Assembly: GCA_022496805.1 (NCBI GenBank)
Contig: CM040100.1
Coordinates: forward strand, 17,885,009-17,949,008
DNA length: 64,000 nucleotides
Origin: Pohlia nutans
Lineage: Eukaryota; Streptophyta; Bryopsida; Bryales; Mniaceae
Direction: 5' to 3'
Shown: positions 55,487 through 64,000 of the stretch, one piece after another
Position numbering within the stretch: position 1 is the stretch's first letter
Layout of the letters: the number at the start of each line of letters is the position of its first letter
Notes under the pieces: model-generated
What the model was told of the DNA's origin: nothing
What the model saw: only the letters and a program-made list of their open reading frames with translations
Database searches by the model: none
Made by a program: the position numbers and the translations under genes

Positions 55487-56815
55487 AAGGGCTGCAAAGT
55501 TCCTATCCATATTCTTCAGCAATTCTGTGGATTGCTGAAAGGTAGAAATAAGAATGGTAGAATTTCCTACCACTTGCTGAAGAAGACCTTCAATCTTCTC
55601 TTGAGTCTTCTTTTTCTTCTCTTGTGTGGATGGTGCTGTAGATGGACTAGGTTGAAGAATTTCTGGAGTTGTAGGTGGTGTAGCACATGTCTCCTCTCCT
55701 TCTTGGGCACTTGCTGGAATTTGGTTGTGCACACTTGCACGTTTGCTATTCCATGTATCCATTTCATCAAACCATCTACACTCTTGCTTGCGGTCCAAAC
55801 CCGAAATTTCATTTGCACGCTTGTCATTTCTGTACTCCGCTAAAATAGTCTTGTATTTCTTCTTGCAAGATAACCACGAGCGGTTAAATCCTTGAATTCC
55901 AGCCACCATTCGGAGTCGTAATTTTACCCACATGTTCATACCTACAATACATGACAAGAAATGATAAGACAACGGTCAAAAACAAGCTCAAAATGGGTCA
56001 AAATGCAACTTGTCAAAAAATTCCAGCATAGGAAGGAAACTTGTTTCTATTACAAAGATCATTCCAAAGAGTGGTTGCACACAAGAAAAGTCTTGGTGTA
56101 ATGGTTGGAGGTGAGTGGTAAGGCTTTGCATCTTGCCCACATGGGTTCAAACCCCCTCGCGCGCGAGGCGTGGCGCGGCCAAAAACCCGAAGCCCCCGCG
56201 GCAGCGACCGCTCGCGATTTGGGGGGAGGGGGGGCAAGGGCATGCGGCAAAGGCCTCATCATACGGCCCACATACAACCACATTCAAGCCACATTCAAAT
56301 TCTTTTTGCATAATTTTACAACGTCATAGGAAAAAAAATTTACCTTGTTTGTTTGCTGCTCTTGCAAACTCCTCGTCCATCTCTCCCCTTAAGGCAATCA
56401 AAGTTTCCACTTCAAAATCCCTCCACTTTATTTTCGTATCCTCCTCATCCTCCATGCCTTCAAGATCAATTATGTTGGTTTTTGCTTTCTTGGTTAGAGT
56501 TTTCCCCTTCAGAGGACGACCTTTTCTCTTTGGAGCAGATTTGGATGCTTTTCCTTCTTCTTTTTTCACCTCCAAAATCTCCTTTCCTCTTGAGAATTCA
56601 CTACACGAGATTTGGGTTCCAATCTCCTCTAGCTCTCTCTCACTATGAGGAAGTCTTTGAAAAGGAGGTGAAGAAAGAGAGAGATATCTACTAGAATGAG
56701 AAGAAAACAAATTTGGAGATGCTGAAATCGCAATTGAGGAATTTCTGCTGGTACATGATTTGGAGGCAAAGAAATTGGGTTTGAAAATCTCATCCACTCG
56801 GAATTTTGGGACCAC
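55472..56815 (-). CDS. Harbinger accessory Myb/SANT-like DNA-binding protein
   Basis: The second gene of PIF/Harbinger elements, which binds element ends and brings the transposase to the nucleus. The 5' exon (56,815 down to 56,344) ends in a basic, NLS-like APKRKGRPLKGKTLTKKAK and the start of a trihelix/SANT fold (IKWRDFEVETLIALRGEMDE). An intron at 56,343-55,942 (GT..AG) holds a SINE. The second exon (55,941-55,472) continues in phase: GFNRSWLSCKKKYKTILAEY, CRWFDEMDTW, then a Ser/Pro linker and a helical end. The start is unsettled: the first ATG (about 56,869) is in another frame, so a frameshift or a further exon is possible. Confidence 0.75.
56089..56290 (+). mobile_element. tRNA-derived SINE in the Harbinger Myb intron
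   Basis: An A-box-like TGGTGTAATGG (56,094-56,104) and B box GTTCAAACC (56,145-56,153), followed by a GC-rich tail (CGCGCGCGAGGCGTGGCGCGG). It lies opposite to the host intron's strand. No true cloverleaf closes. Confidence 0.5.
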
Positions 56816-57357
56816 ATCTGTCCTTCGGAATCCCTAATTTCTCCATCTGCACTATACTCCTCCATTGATGAAAAGAATGTGAAAAAAAAATTACCAAAAA
56901 ACAGCAAAAAAACAGCAAAAACAGTGCATGCACAAAAATTGAGAGAGAAAGCAAAGAGGAACACATAGTTTTTATTCCTTCCTAAACCCTCAACCCAACG
57001 GTCTTCAAAAACTATGTAAATAAATTTCTATCCCAATGATCTACAGTAACGTCAAAAAAATCAGGAAAAAAAAATATTAAAATAAAAAATTTGGCCAATG
57101 GCTGATTTTCAGCCTTACGGCTCCCTTGATTTCCGTTGAGTCGAGGGTTTTGCCTCGACTCAACAGAAAACCCTTTGGACCATAGCACATTATCCAAATG
57201 GCAGATTTTAGTAGTTTTAGGGGACCTCAAAGTTAGTGGTCATTCTCCTTTTTCCAAGGTAGTGTAAAGCCAAATGGGACCAAGAGCTCTTTTTGGGCCA
57301 ATCACAGATTTTAGAGTTGCATGGGACGAGTTCTTGGTCCGTAGTGTAAACCACCCC
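56816..57357. other. Harbinger right sub-terminal region
   Basis: The 5' flank of the Myb-like gene and the element end. GGTTTTGCCTCGACTCAACAG and GTTGAGTCGAGG (about 57,136-57,166) form a short inverted repeat. GACCAAGAGC-type motifs recur near both ends of the element (32,906 and about 57,280). Confidence 0.5.
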
Positions 57358-57465
57358 TTACTCTTTTTTGTTTTTGTATAATTCATTTTTTTGTTTTTGA
57401 TTATCATAATTTACACATGTGTGTCGTATGTGATATTAATTTGCATCTTTCTTGTTTAACGTGTA

Positions 57466-58272
57466 GGTGATTCAGAGCGATTCATAAGAAGGGGAAATAA
57501 CAAAGCTCATCGACATCGATTAAAAGGTGGAGAGAGGATTTTTAAAGCTTATCAATCCTCTCCAATGGATGTTTTGAAGGTGGTTGACAAGGAACATCTT
57601 CTACTCCATATAAAAAGTGAGACAAACCCTACCCTTTGGTATAGTGTATCTTTGAAAACATACTATTGTAATTGCCCGGATATTGTCTCTACGTGCAAGC
57701 ATATATTTGGGGTACAATCCATAGTCAAGGAATTCTTTGAAGAGCCTAAAGACGATGACCTTGTAGGAGAAATATTGCATATAGAATCCAACATGGAAAA
57801 CATAGATGTTTTGAGTCCATCTCAAGTAGATGAACCAATGGAAGAGGCTACTTCAAATGATGCCATGCGAGAGAAGGTGCTCAACTCATTGAGTGAGCTC
57901 GATTCACTATATAGAGCTTCTCTAGATGTTGATAATGAAGAGGAGATGAAACGGAAATTGCAAGCTCTTCAAGCTTGTATTGCCACATTTTTGGAGCCTT
58001 CAAGTTTTGAACGGCCTAAGACAATCGATCTCCCCCTCCGAGGTTCTATTTCTTCCATACAAGAGAATGTGAAGCGTACAAGAATGGGGCATGGGAGGAA
58101 ACGAGTTATTTCTGAAGTTGGTGAAGGAAGTGCTCCACGGCCCCCTTTGAAACGGCCCCCTCATATACTTATATCACACTCCAAGCAAAAAAGGGCTATT
58201 TTTCGTAAATTGCCGAAGGTCACTTGTGATTTATGTGCCACAAAGACATTGGTAGAAGGAAGAGCAAACTAA
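57466..58272 (+). pseudogene. MULE transposase, 3' exon with SWIM zinc finger
   Basis: After an acceptor (TTTAACGTGTAG, ends about 57,465) the frame reads GDSERFIRRGNNKAHRHRLK, matching SESRKYSIRRGDKGRTARLQ of the MULE at 23.9-26.9 kb. A SWIM finger follows, YYCNCPDIVSTCKHIFGVQS (CxC, then CxH), then an acidic linker and a C-terminal tail ending at TAA 58,270. SWIM fingers bind DNA or protein in this transposase group. This exon is open, but its 5' partner at 30.5-32.9 kb has several stops. Confidence 0.82.
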
Positions 58273-58354
58273 ATTCATTGCAAAAATTGTGACCATGAAA
58301 TGTTTGTGGAATAAAGTTTGAGTTTTGGGTTTTTCATTGAGTTACAGTTGGTAA

Positions 58355-58480
58355 TGGGTTCTCTTTTGTTGGTTTTAGTATATGTAAGTGTGGTTGAGGA
58401 TTCGTTGTTGTTGGTTTAAGCATCTTTAGTGTGTCCCTCTTGAAATCTTCTTTAGACAGAAAGAGGTGTACCTAAATGAC
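58355..58480 (+). repeat. Direct repeat with 30,075-30,300
   Basis: GGGTTCTCTTTTGTTGGTTT and TTTAAGCATCTTTAGTGTG appear here in the same orientation as at the left MULE end, so the element carries an internal direct repeat beside its inverted termini. Confidence 0.75.
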
Positions 58481-58668
58481 GTGAATGGGATGCGTCATAC
58501 TTCGACTTTGAAAATTTATAACTAATTCATTCTTCATCCCAAAATTATAATTCAACTTGTGTTGGAATATATTTCTTCTTGCCTACCTCTAAAAAATAAT
58601 AATACTTAATGATATCAATGCCTCAGATCCATATTTCTTATTCAGTTGGGAATGGGGTAACCAGCCTA

Positions 58669-58980
58669 TGTATGCTTGGAGGACTTCAGTTGAAGAGGGT
58701 TGAGGGAAATGGCCCCCAAAAGGCCTCCCAGTTTGCTCCCAGTTTTCGCACGCTGCTGACTTTGATGAACAGAGTACATGAGCGGGTCTTGGGACAAGGG
58801 TATCGGGTATCGTGGCGGGGGAACGTCTGGGAACGGTGTGAACACGGCTGCGGGAACACGGCTGCGGGAACGAGGCGGGCGAGAACGGCTGCGGGAACGG
58901 AGGAGAACGGGCGGCCCTCGGGCAGTGAGTGGCAGGCGGGCAGTGAGGTGCAAGTCCCTCACTGTCTCGCCCTTAGAGGC
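58669..58980. repeat. MULE right terminal inverted repeat
   Basis: Complement of 29,741-30,074 with small indels. Shares GGAGGACTTCAGTTGAAGAG and CAGTGAGTGGCAGGCGGGCA-type blocks and the GGGAACACGGCTGC repeats. Confidence 0.8.
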
Positions 58981-59730
58981 AAGGAACGCCCGCACTAGTG
59001 ACCGTTGGTGAAAATGAGTGAAGGACCCATGACTGTGAAGTCGTCGTTGCCAGGCTGAAACAGAAAAAATTGGGGACCGTTTCTGGAGTTCTAAAGCTCA
59101 TTGGACAGATGTGGTACTTGGCTCAAGAGTATCTCCACTCAAATGCTTGTACATGAAGGATTTTGACTTGTACAGCTAATTTAGCACATAGCTCATGAAG
59201 CAAACGAGTAAGGGCAGCACTAGAAATAGTGAGCCAAAAAAATGTGGTCCTTGACACGGGAGATTGAGTATGGAAATCATGATGACAGTCGAACTAGCAT
59301 TGCAAAATAAGAAAAGGAACATACTAAGACTTTAGAAATAGCAAGTACTGAAGCTTGCATTAGGAATTGAAAAAAAAAACTTTGACACAAATTTCGGAAT
59401 TTTGTCTTTCCCAAGTGCTGAAATTAGGTGCATGCCTCATGCACACCGCTCCCTCATGCACTGAATACGGAAATTCTGGGTCAGCAAGTGGAAATCACCG
59501 GAGGGGCAACTGTAGATGTGAGGAAGGCGGATTCGTGGCTGGACTTCGTGTGGCACTGCAGTGGGCAGCCGGGCTCTGAAACTTGCTCCCCGGGTAGCAC
59601 GGAAACTGTAGCCCGAGTGAGCAGTGGCTGCTGACCTCATGACCGGGGCAGTTTCCAAGGCGGTTAGAAACCCCCGGCCTTATCTACTGTAAACGTGACC
59701 GGCCAATCAAAGCCGACCCCCTGGCAGTCA
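58981..59730. other. Non-genic interval
   Basis: No recognised gene. Short ORFs of 70 codons on both strands at 59,367-59,660 have no domains. Confidence 0.35.
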
Positions 59731-59811
59731 CCATTCAACCCATGAGCCCTAGCCTCCTTCAACCCATGAGCCCTAGCCTCCTTCAACCCATGAGCCCTGT
59801 CCTCCTTGAAC
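59731..59811. repeat. 24-bp tandem repeat, about three copies
   Basis: CTTCAACCCATGAGCCCTAG unit (24 bp with CCTC), last copy variant (GTCCTC). Confidence 0.85.
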
Positions 59812-60051
59812 TCCACAGCAACTGCAGACTCTGTCATTCCAATAGTGTAGAAGAAATGTAGTGCCGCATTTGGAACAACTAATTGACACAACTGGCTACA
59901 TAAAAATTATCAGATGTATGTAATATATTTCCTCAAAAACCAAAGTATCCGCCTACAGAAATATACAAATGTACAATAAATTGATACCCCGTTAGATTGC
60001 GACATACTCCCTATATTCGGTACAGAAACAGGAAAAACAGTGGAATCACTA

Positions 60052-62109
60052 CTAGTGCACATCCCAGTAACATGGAAACTTGCACATGTATATGTTTCCA
60101 CATCCAGGACACATATGGCTACACTTCTTCTTCTTGCAAGCTCGACACAATTTACGTTTCCTTTCCATAGGCCAAGGCCCATGCACACCGGCCCGATTGG
60201 GTGCAAACACTGAAAACCCTATTTTTCTAGCTCCCCAGTCCGCCGATAACTCCTTTGCAAGCTGCATTTAGAATGACAAGTGTGTCACAAGCTCATACAT
60301 GAAACGGAAGCTCAAATCTGAATGAATTATCCAAGAATTGACAACCACTGTGTCCAACAGGAAATTAAAAACTATGTGCCACCATTTGTGGCTACGTGTT
60401 AGAATGGAATAATTGCCACGCAACTGACCGGCACTATCTACCCCTCTCATGTTAGTTTGGTATTGTAAATGCATAGGCCCTGTGTTCACTTTCTTTTTTC
60501 CACCTTTCCCTTTTCGGTACACTGTTTGTATCACTCCAGGTGGGGGAATGGACTCCGCATGCGTAGACAAGAGTAAAACGGCTTTTTTTATCTTTCTACA
60601 CCATGCAACAAATCTTCCCGCCCTCATGCATCCTCCAATCTATCTAATTAAGCTCTTGTTTTTGTGTGATCAATTTTGTGAACATATGTTTAGGCACATA
60701 CTTCCGGTCAGACCGCAATGTCCCTGTGGCCATAATCCCTTTCTCTAAAAGGTCTAAGGACAACGGCACGGAAGTGAAAAAATTGTCAGTGGTTACAATA
60801 TAGTCGCAACCCTCTAATCTATGTGTCAAATTCTTCACCACTGAGCAGCCTTGGAATCCAAGTCCTTTGCCACTATGCATGTCCACTTGGTCACTATCAC
60901 CATCACCATCATTATGTTCTACCTCCCCATCTTCCTTTCCACAATAGACACTGAAAGTCCATATATACTTTGATAAAGCATCTGCTAATGCCCACACCTT
61001 GATGCCAAAGCGTACAGGTTTGTTTGGCATGTAAATTGACGAATGGGACAATATTGGCCTTTGTAGCGCACCATTGTTTCATCCACAATGATTTGGCAAT
61101 TTGGGTTCCACATCTCTTGGCATTTGTCACGTACTTCGTTCGCAAGCCACCTAATTTTTCTAATTTTGTCCAGTGCCCCGGTAATTCCTTGTAAATCCAC
61201 CTCTTCATCATCATGAACATGAAGACATTGCCTAATAGCCTCAAATCGATCTCTAGACAGTAATTTTGAAATCACAGGACATTGGAGGAGTGGCTCATCT
61301 TGTGACCAATAACATCGTGTCGATGGTAATTTTTTGATACCCATATAGAAATATATAGAAAGATATGCTCGGAATTCCTTGAATTCCAATGGAGACCAAT
61401 CTTTACCACCTCGTGTATGCTCTATGTCTTCACCAACCACTTCTGATGCATATCTATTTGACACTCTAACAATTGCCCTTTGAGTTTTTTTTTACCACAA
61501 CTTCTCAAATATACCCAAGCAAGATGGAAGACAGCCATATGGGTGTGTGCACCCAGGGTCGGGGCCCGCAAAGGGTAATGGTGGTGTACTGTAAGAGGAA
61601 CTGGTTTTTTTCCAAGTTCCTGGCCCATATGCGGATAGAAGAGGGTCAACCTTTTCTTTCCCCTTTCGATGTGACACATTATTCGTGGTGTTTCCAGTGT
61701 CCCCTACAGTAGTGTAAGCAAATGCCATACCTTCTAGTGTTTGCAATTGATGTGGATTACCAGACTGTTGCAACTCCAGAGCATTCGCACTGGACCCCTT
61801 TCTGCCTTGCCCTTTTCTTTTTTTCTTTGATGTGGAAGGCCCAACATCGCTCGTCCCAGCTCGGCTGCATTGGCCGCTCCCTGCTACTGCGCTCCAATCC
61901 CTGCCACCTTCGCTGTCCACATTCCCGTTAGGGTTTCTCATCCCTGTTTTTGCACCGCGTGCGCCACGCCTACCGCATCTGCCGGCACGTCCACAACCTC
62001 TCCCGTTGGCTCCACCTTCCGTATTAGTACTGCCGATCGAGACGTCGACTTCATTTGCACCAGCAGCGTTGGGGTGTGCGCATCTTCTCTCATGTCCATC
62101 TGTTGGCAA
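60052..62109 (-). pseudogene. piggyBac-type transposase, decayed
   Basis: A DDE_Tnp_1_7 transposase read from 62,109 down. A Gly/Ser/Arg-rich N-terminus leads into SNRYASEVVGEDIEHTRGG and EFRAYLSIYFYMGIKKLP. The core follows: NCQIIVDETMVRYKGQYCPI (first Asp), PNKPVRFGIKVWALADALSK, CDYIVTTDNFFTSVPLSLDL (second Asp), GIMATGTLRSDRKYVPKHMF, VAWCRKIKKAVLLLSTHAES, NMRGVDSAGQLRGNYSILTR (third Asp), and a C-terminal Cys-rich finger (CRACKKKKCSHMCPGC, MCKFPCYWDVH). Disabling changes seen: TAA at 61,492, a one-base shift in CGTCAATTTACATG (about 61,035), TAG at 60,644, a shift before VAWCRK, and TAA at 60,268. Its superfamily targets TTAA, which matches the many MITEs here. Confidence 0.88.
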
Positions 62110-62194
62110 CGGCGTTGCGGCTTGCAGAGCGAGAGTTGCAGTGGGCTAGCGGGACCTCAATTCTGCGCTCTGAGCGTCCGTGGCCTGCTCGTCC

Positions 62195-62400
62195 ATGGCG
62201 TTGCGGATTGGAGATCGGGCGCTCCTGTTCGGCATTGGAGATCGGGCGCTGTTGTTGCGCATTGGAGATCGGGCGCTCATGTTCGGCATTGGAGATCGGG
62301 CGCTGTTATTGCGCATTGGAGATCAGGCGCTGTTGCGCATTGGAGATCGGGTTGTTGTTGCGCATTGGAGATTGGGCACTATTGTTGTATCGAAGTTTGG
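62195..62400 (+). repeat. 26-bp tandem repeat
   Basis: GCATTGGAGATCGGGCGCTG-type units (with TTGTTGC or CATGTTCG variants) in about eight copies upstream of the piggyBac remnant. ORFs in several frames here are artefacts. Confidence 0.85.
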
Positions 62401-62515
62401 CACCCCGCCACGTTGAGCCTGCTCCCCACTGCCGCGTTGTTCGTCACTCACCCGGCCTTCAGGTCTGCCATTCCCGAACCTCTTCTTCTACTTGTGTGTG
62501 ATGCGGAAACGTGTG

Positions 62516-63418
62516 CTATTTGCCACGGGCTGTGGGGTATCTGAGATTGTGGCCTCTGAATCTGAGGGATGCAACAATGCTGCAAGTGTCTTTTATGCTG
62601 CAAGTATCCCTGTTATGTTCGGAAATAGTTTTTTCAGAGTCAGACGAGGTTGTAATGAGCCGGTGTAGGTCACTTGAAGAGGAAGTACCTTCTAATGAGG
62701 ATGGGTGACCCGCATATGACGAATGCGCCTCAAATTCTGGTGTTTGTGTCGTTGGGATTGGGATTGGGATTGCTGTTGATGGATCATAGTTTCGAACTTC
62801 TGATGTAAGAGTAGCTCTATGTATTTGTTGGATAGCCCCCGCCCATACACTCTCCTCTTCGCCCGTTTCATATCTAACTGTAAATGTATTCTCTCTTGTG
62901 ATGGCGTCTATTTTGTGGCCAATGATGTGCGCCGGTGTCCAGAATTCTAGAGCATCGTCCTCAATTTCTCCTGCATCGTGAAGAAGTGTTCTTTGGACTC
63001 GGACAGCCTCATTAGCAGGAAGGGCACGAGCACTTACCAATGTGGGTGTCGCTCGAGGTCGTCCGTTCCGCTTTGGCTTTCCCTTTGCTGCTCGCCTTGT
63101 TGATGCTGCCTCCCTCTCCCTTGCAGGCCTCGCCAATGGTGCCTGCCTCGCCGATGCCAATTCCCCTACTGTCTGCAGTCCAGGAGCACTGCAGCGACCT
63201 TCTCTCGAAGTGGAGGCTCTCTGGACTGGATCTGTTGTTTCTTGCGCATTGAAGACCGGCACTGCTCGCCTTGCTGATGCTTCGATCTGCTGCTCTAGTC
63301 CCTCGATCTGCTGCTCCAGTGTTGGTGATGGAGCTCCGGTGCTTTGATTTGGGGGTTCTGTTGGCGCCACTGCTGGCTGAGGGCGACAGTGTAGAGGTGA
63401 TTGTTGCCACTCGGCCAT
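62516..63418 (-). CDS. Unrecognised protein with a possible chromo/Tudor-like segment
   Basis: A 300-codon ORF from an ATG (63,418), with no close family recognised. The N-terminal half is Ala/Arg/Pro-rich with a short Glu/Gln helix (LEQQIEGLEQQIEASARRA). The middle segment FWTPAHIIGHKIDAITRENT, then FTVRYETGEEESVW, looks like the strand pattern of a chromo- or Tudor-like barrel. The C-terminal third is Ser/Thr-rich. It lies upstream of, and on the same strand as, the piggyBac remnant but in another frame, with a tandem repeat between. It could be an N-terminal exon of the same element, a separate element gene, or a host gene. GC content is higher than in the neighbouring AT-rich regions. Confidence 0.4.
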   Translation of the reverse strand: MAEWQQSPLHCRPQPAVAPTEPPNQSTGAPSPTLEQQIEGLEQQIEASARRAVPVFNAQETTDPVQRASTSREGRCSAPGLQTVGELASARQAPLARPAREREAASTRRAAKGKPKRNGRPRATPTLVSARALPANEAVRVQRTLLHDAGEIEDDALEFWTPAHIIGHKIDAITRENTFTVRYETGEEESVWAGAIQQIHRATLTSEVRNYDPSTAIPIPIPTTQTPEFEAHSSYAGHPSSLEGTSSSSDLHRLITTSSDSEKTISEHNRDTCSIKDTCSIVASLRFRGHNLRYPTARGK

Positions 63419-63494
63419 TCTCTTCTTCTCCTAGAGTAGACTCTGATAAGCTTAACAATGATTCACGTGCAACTCGAAGCTTCTGCCTCAACTC

Positions 63495-63995
63495 TTAGTT
63501 GATTTTCAAAATACCCTCGTTTGGCGATCTTGGGACAAACAGTGCGGCAGTAGCAGCAATGGCCTCCTTGCATAGAATCTGTAATTGCTCATCGAATGTG
63601 GGTGCACTTCGGAAGTTAGGATCGTCATGTTCTACTTTGGGTTTTGGAAAAATGATGTTTCGCATGATGGAGTATACCTCGGCAGAGAAACCATCTGGAT
63701 GCCCTTCTTGACGCCTCTCCGTCCATTTGAGCAACTTTGCCGCCCAAGAATACCACAAAATTCTCAGTCGTTCGAGAGTCCTCTCACTTCCAAATTGCCT
63801 ATCTCTCTTTAGTCTAGGAAGGCTGCAAAGGTAGTTCTCATTTAGCATGGCAAGTAGATATTCAACTTGCCAATTTTGTGCTCTGTGCTTGCTAACCAAG
63901 TGTTGTGCAATGGCCGTTGCCTCCAAGGGACACCATGAGGGATAGCTAGGAGGAGGAAGTTTTAGGGATGCATGGGGAGATATTGTGCAAGGCAT
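63495..63995 (-). CDS. Unrecognised ORF, truncated by the window edge
   Basis: At least 166 codons on the minus strand. The reading starts at a possible ATG (63,993-63,995), but the gene may begin beyond the window. Helix-rich segments include HRAQNWQVEYLLAMLNENYL, TLERLRILWYSWAAKLLKWT and GFSAEVYSIMRNIIFPKPKV. I recognise no family. After its TAG the same frame stays open as ELRQKLRVARESLLSLSEST for some 150 codons, so it may be an N-terminal exon of a larger gene that includes the ORF at 62,516-63,418. Confidence 0.4.
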   Translation of the reverse strand: MPCTISPHASLKLPPPSYPSWCPLEATAIAQHLVSKHRAQNWQVEYLLAMLNENYLCSLPRLKRDRQFGSERTLERLRILWYSWAAKLLKWTERRQEGHPDGFSAEVYSIMRNIIFPKPKVEHDDPNFRSAPTFDEQLQILCKEAIAATAALFVPRSPNEGILKIN

Positions 63996-64000
63996 TGTGT

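Larger units (their letters stand above)
32886..57357. mobile_element. PIF/Harbinger element (3.5 kb without its insert)
   Basis: The left end GGGGCGGTTTACACTATGG and right end (complement) GGGGTGGTTTACACTACGG are each flanked by TTA (32,883-32,885 and 57,358-57,360), the 3-bp target duplication of this superfamily. It carries the expected two genes: a DDE transposase (+) and a Myb/SANT-like protein (-). A 20,992-bp hAT element plus its 8-bp duplication interrupts it, which leaves 3,472 bp of original element. Confidence 0.93.
29741..58980. mobile_element. MULE with long terminal inverted repeats, outer shell of a three-element nest
   Basis: Long inverted repeats at 29,741-30,074 and 58,669-58,980 bracket a decayed SWIM-type MULE transposase (30,496-32,880 and 57,466-58,272). 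The transposase is split by a PIF/Harbinger insertion at 32,886-57,357. Without that insertion the MULE would be about 4.8 kb. Long terminal inverted repeats are typical of Mutator-like elements. The exact outer bases and the 9-11 bp target duplication could not be fixed by eye. Confidence 0.75.

Noticed and set aside
56089..56170. A functional tRNA gene
   Set aside because: A and B boxes are present but acceptor and anticodon stems do not close, so a SINE head is preferred.
1..64000. CRISPR array or bacterial operons
   Set aside because: Tandem repeats here lack unique spacers of uniform length, genes have introns, and no cas-like ORF exists.

Overview
The window is nuclear DNA of a plant-lineage eukaryote with a transposon-rich genome. 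It has spliceosomal introns with GT..AG borders, a plant-type peroxisomal serine:glyoxylate aminotransferase ending in SRI, and a short interstitial TTTAGGG array. A piggyBac-type transposase and piggyBac-like MITEs argue against a seed plant, where that superfamily is not usual. A charophyte alga (Chara-like) or another early-diverging streptophyte is my best guess, but this is inference.

Only two intact host genes are visible. AGT1 (12,495-16,402, +, five exons, 402 aa) makes a photorespiratory aminotransferase. APH1 (18,292-20,530, -, six exons, 255 aa) makes a gamma-secretase subunit. They converge tail to tail, and both carry MITEs in introns.

1-12.2 kb is AT-rich and holds a non-autonomous CACTA element (2,410-4,830, TSD ATC) loaded with a MITE, a foldback and a SINE, then a 142-bp satellite (5.06-6.56 kb). 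24-29.5 kb holds a decayed SWIM-type MULE transposase (-), a 133-bp tandem repeat and a GACTCCC/GGGAGTC minisatellite.

29.74-58.98 kb is a three-level transposon nest. A SWIM-type MULE with about 0.3-kb terminal inverted repeats is interrupted, inside an apparent intron, by a PIF/Harbinger element (32,886-57,357, TSD TTA). That element's transposase is interrupted by a 20,992-bp hAT element (34,048-55,039, CAGGGTTGT ends, perfect 8-bp TSD ATAATGAA). The giant hAT is the most interesting object. Besides its own broken hAT transposase (-) it carries non-transposase genes, all on +: a long repeat-containing protein, a RING-H2 protein, a paralogue of the first protein's N-terminal domain, and an intact 494-aa protein-kinase-like gene. 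Blocks of CGTCCGAT/CGGACGG repeats occur at both ends of the element and, internally, next to TATA boxes just upstream of three cargo genes, which suggests transposon-end motifs reused as cargo promoters.

59-64 kb holds a decayed piggyBac transposase (-) and two unrecognised ORFs on the same strand, the last cut by the window edge. At least nine MITEs across the window have CCCC-starting inverted ends flanked by TTAA, as expected of elements moved by a piggyBac transposase.
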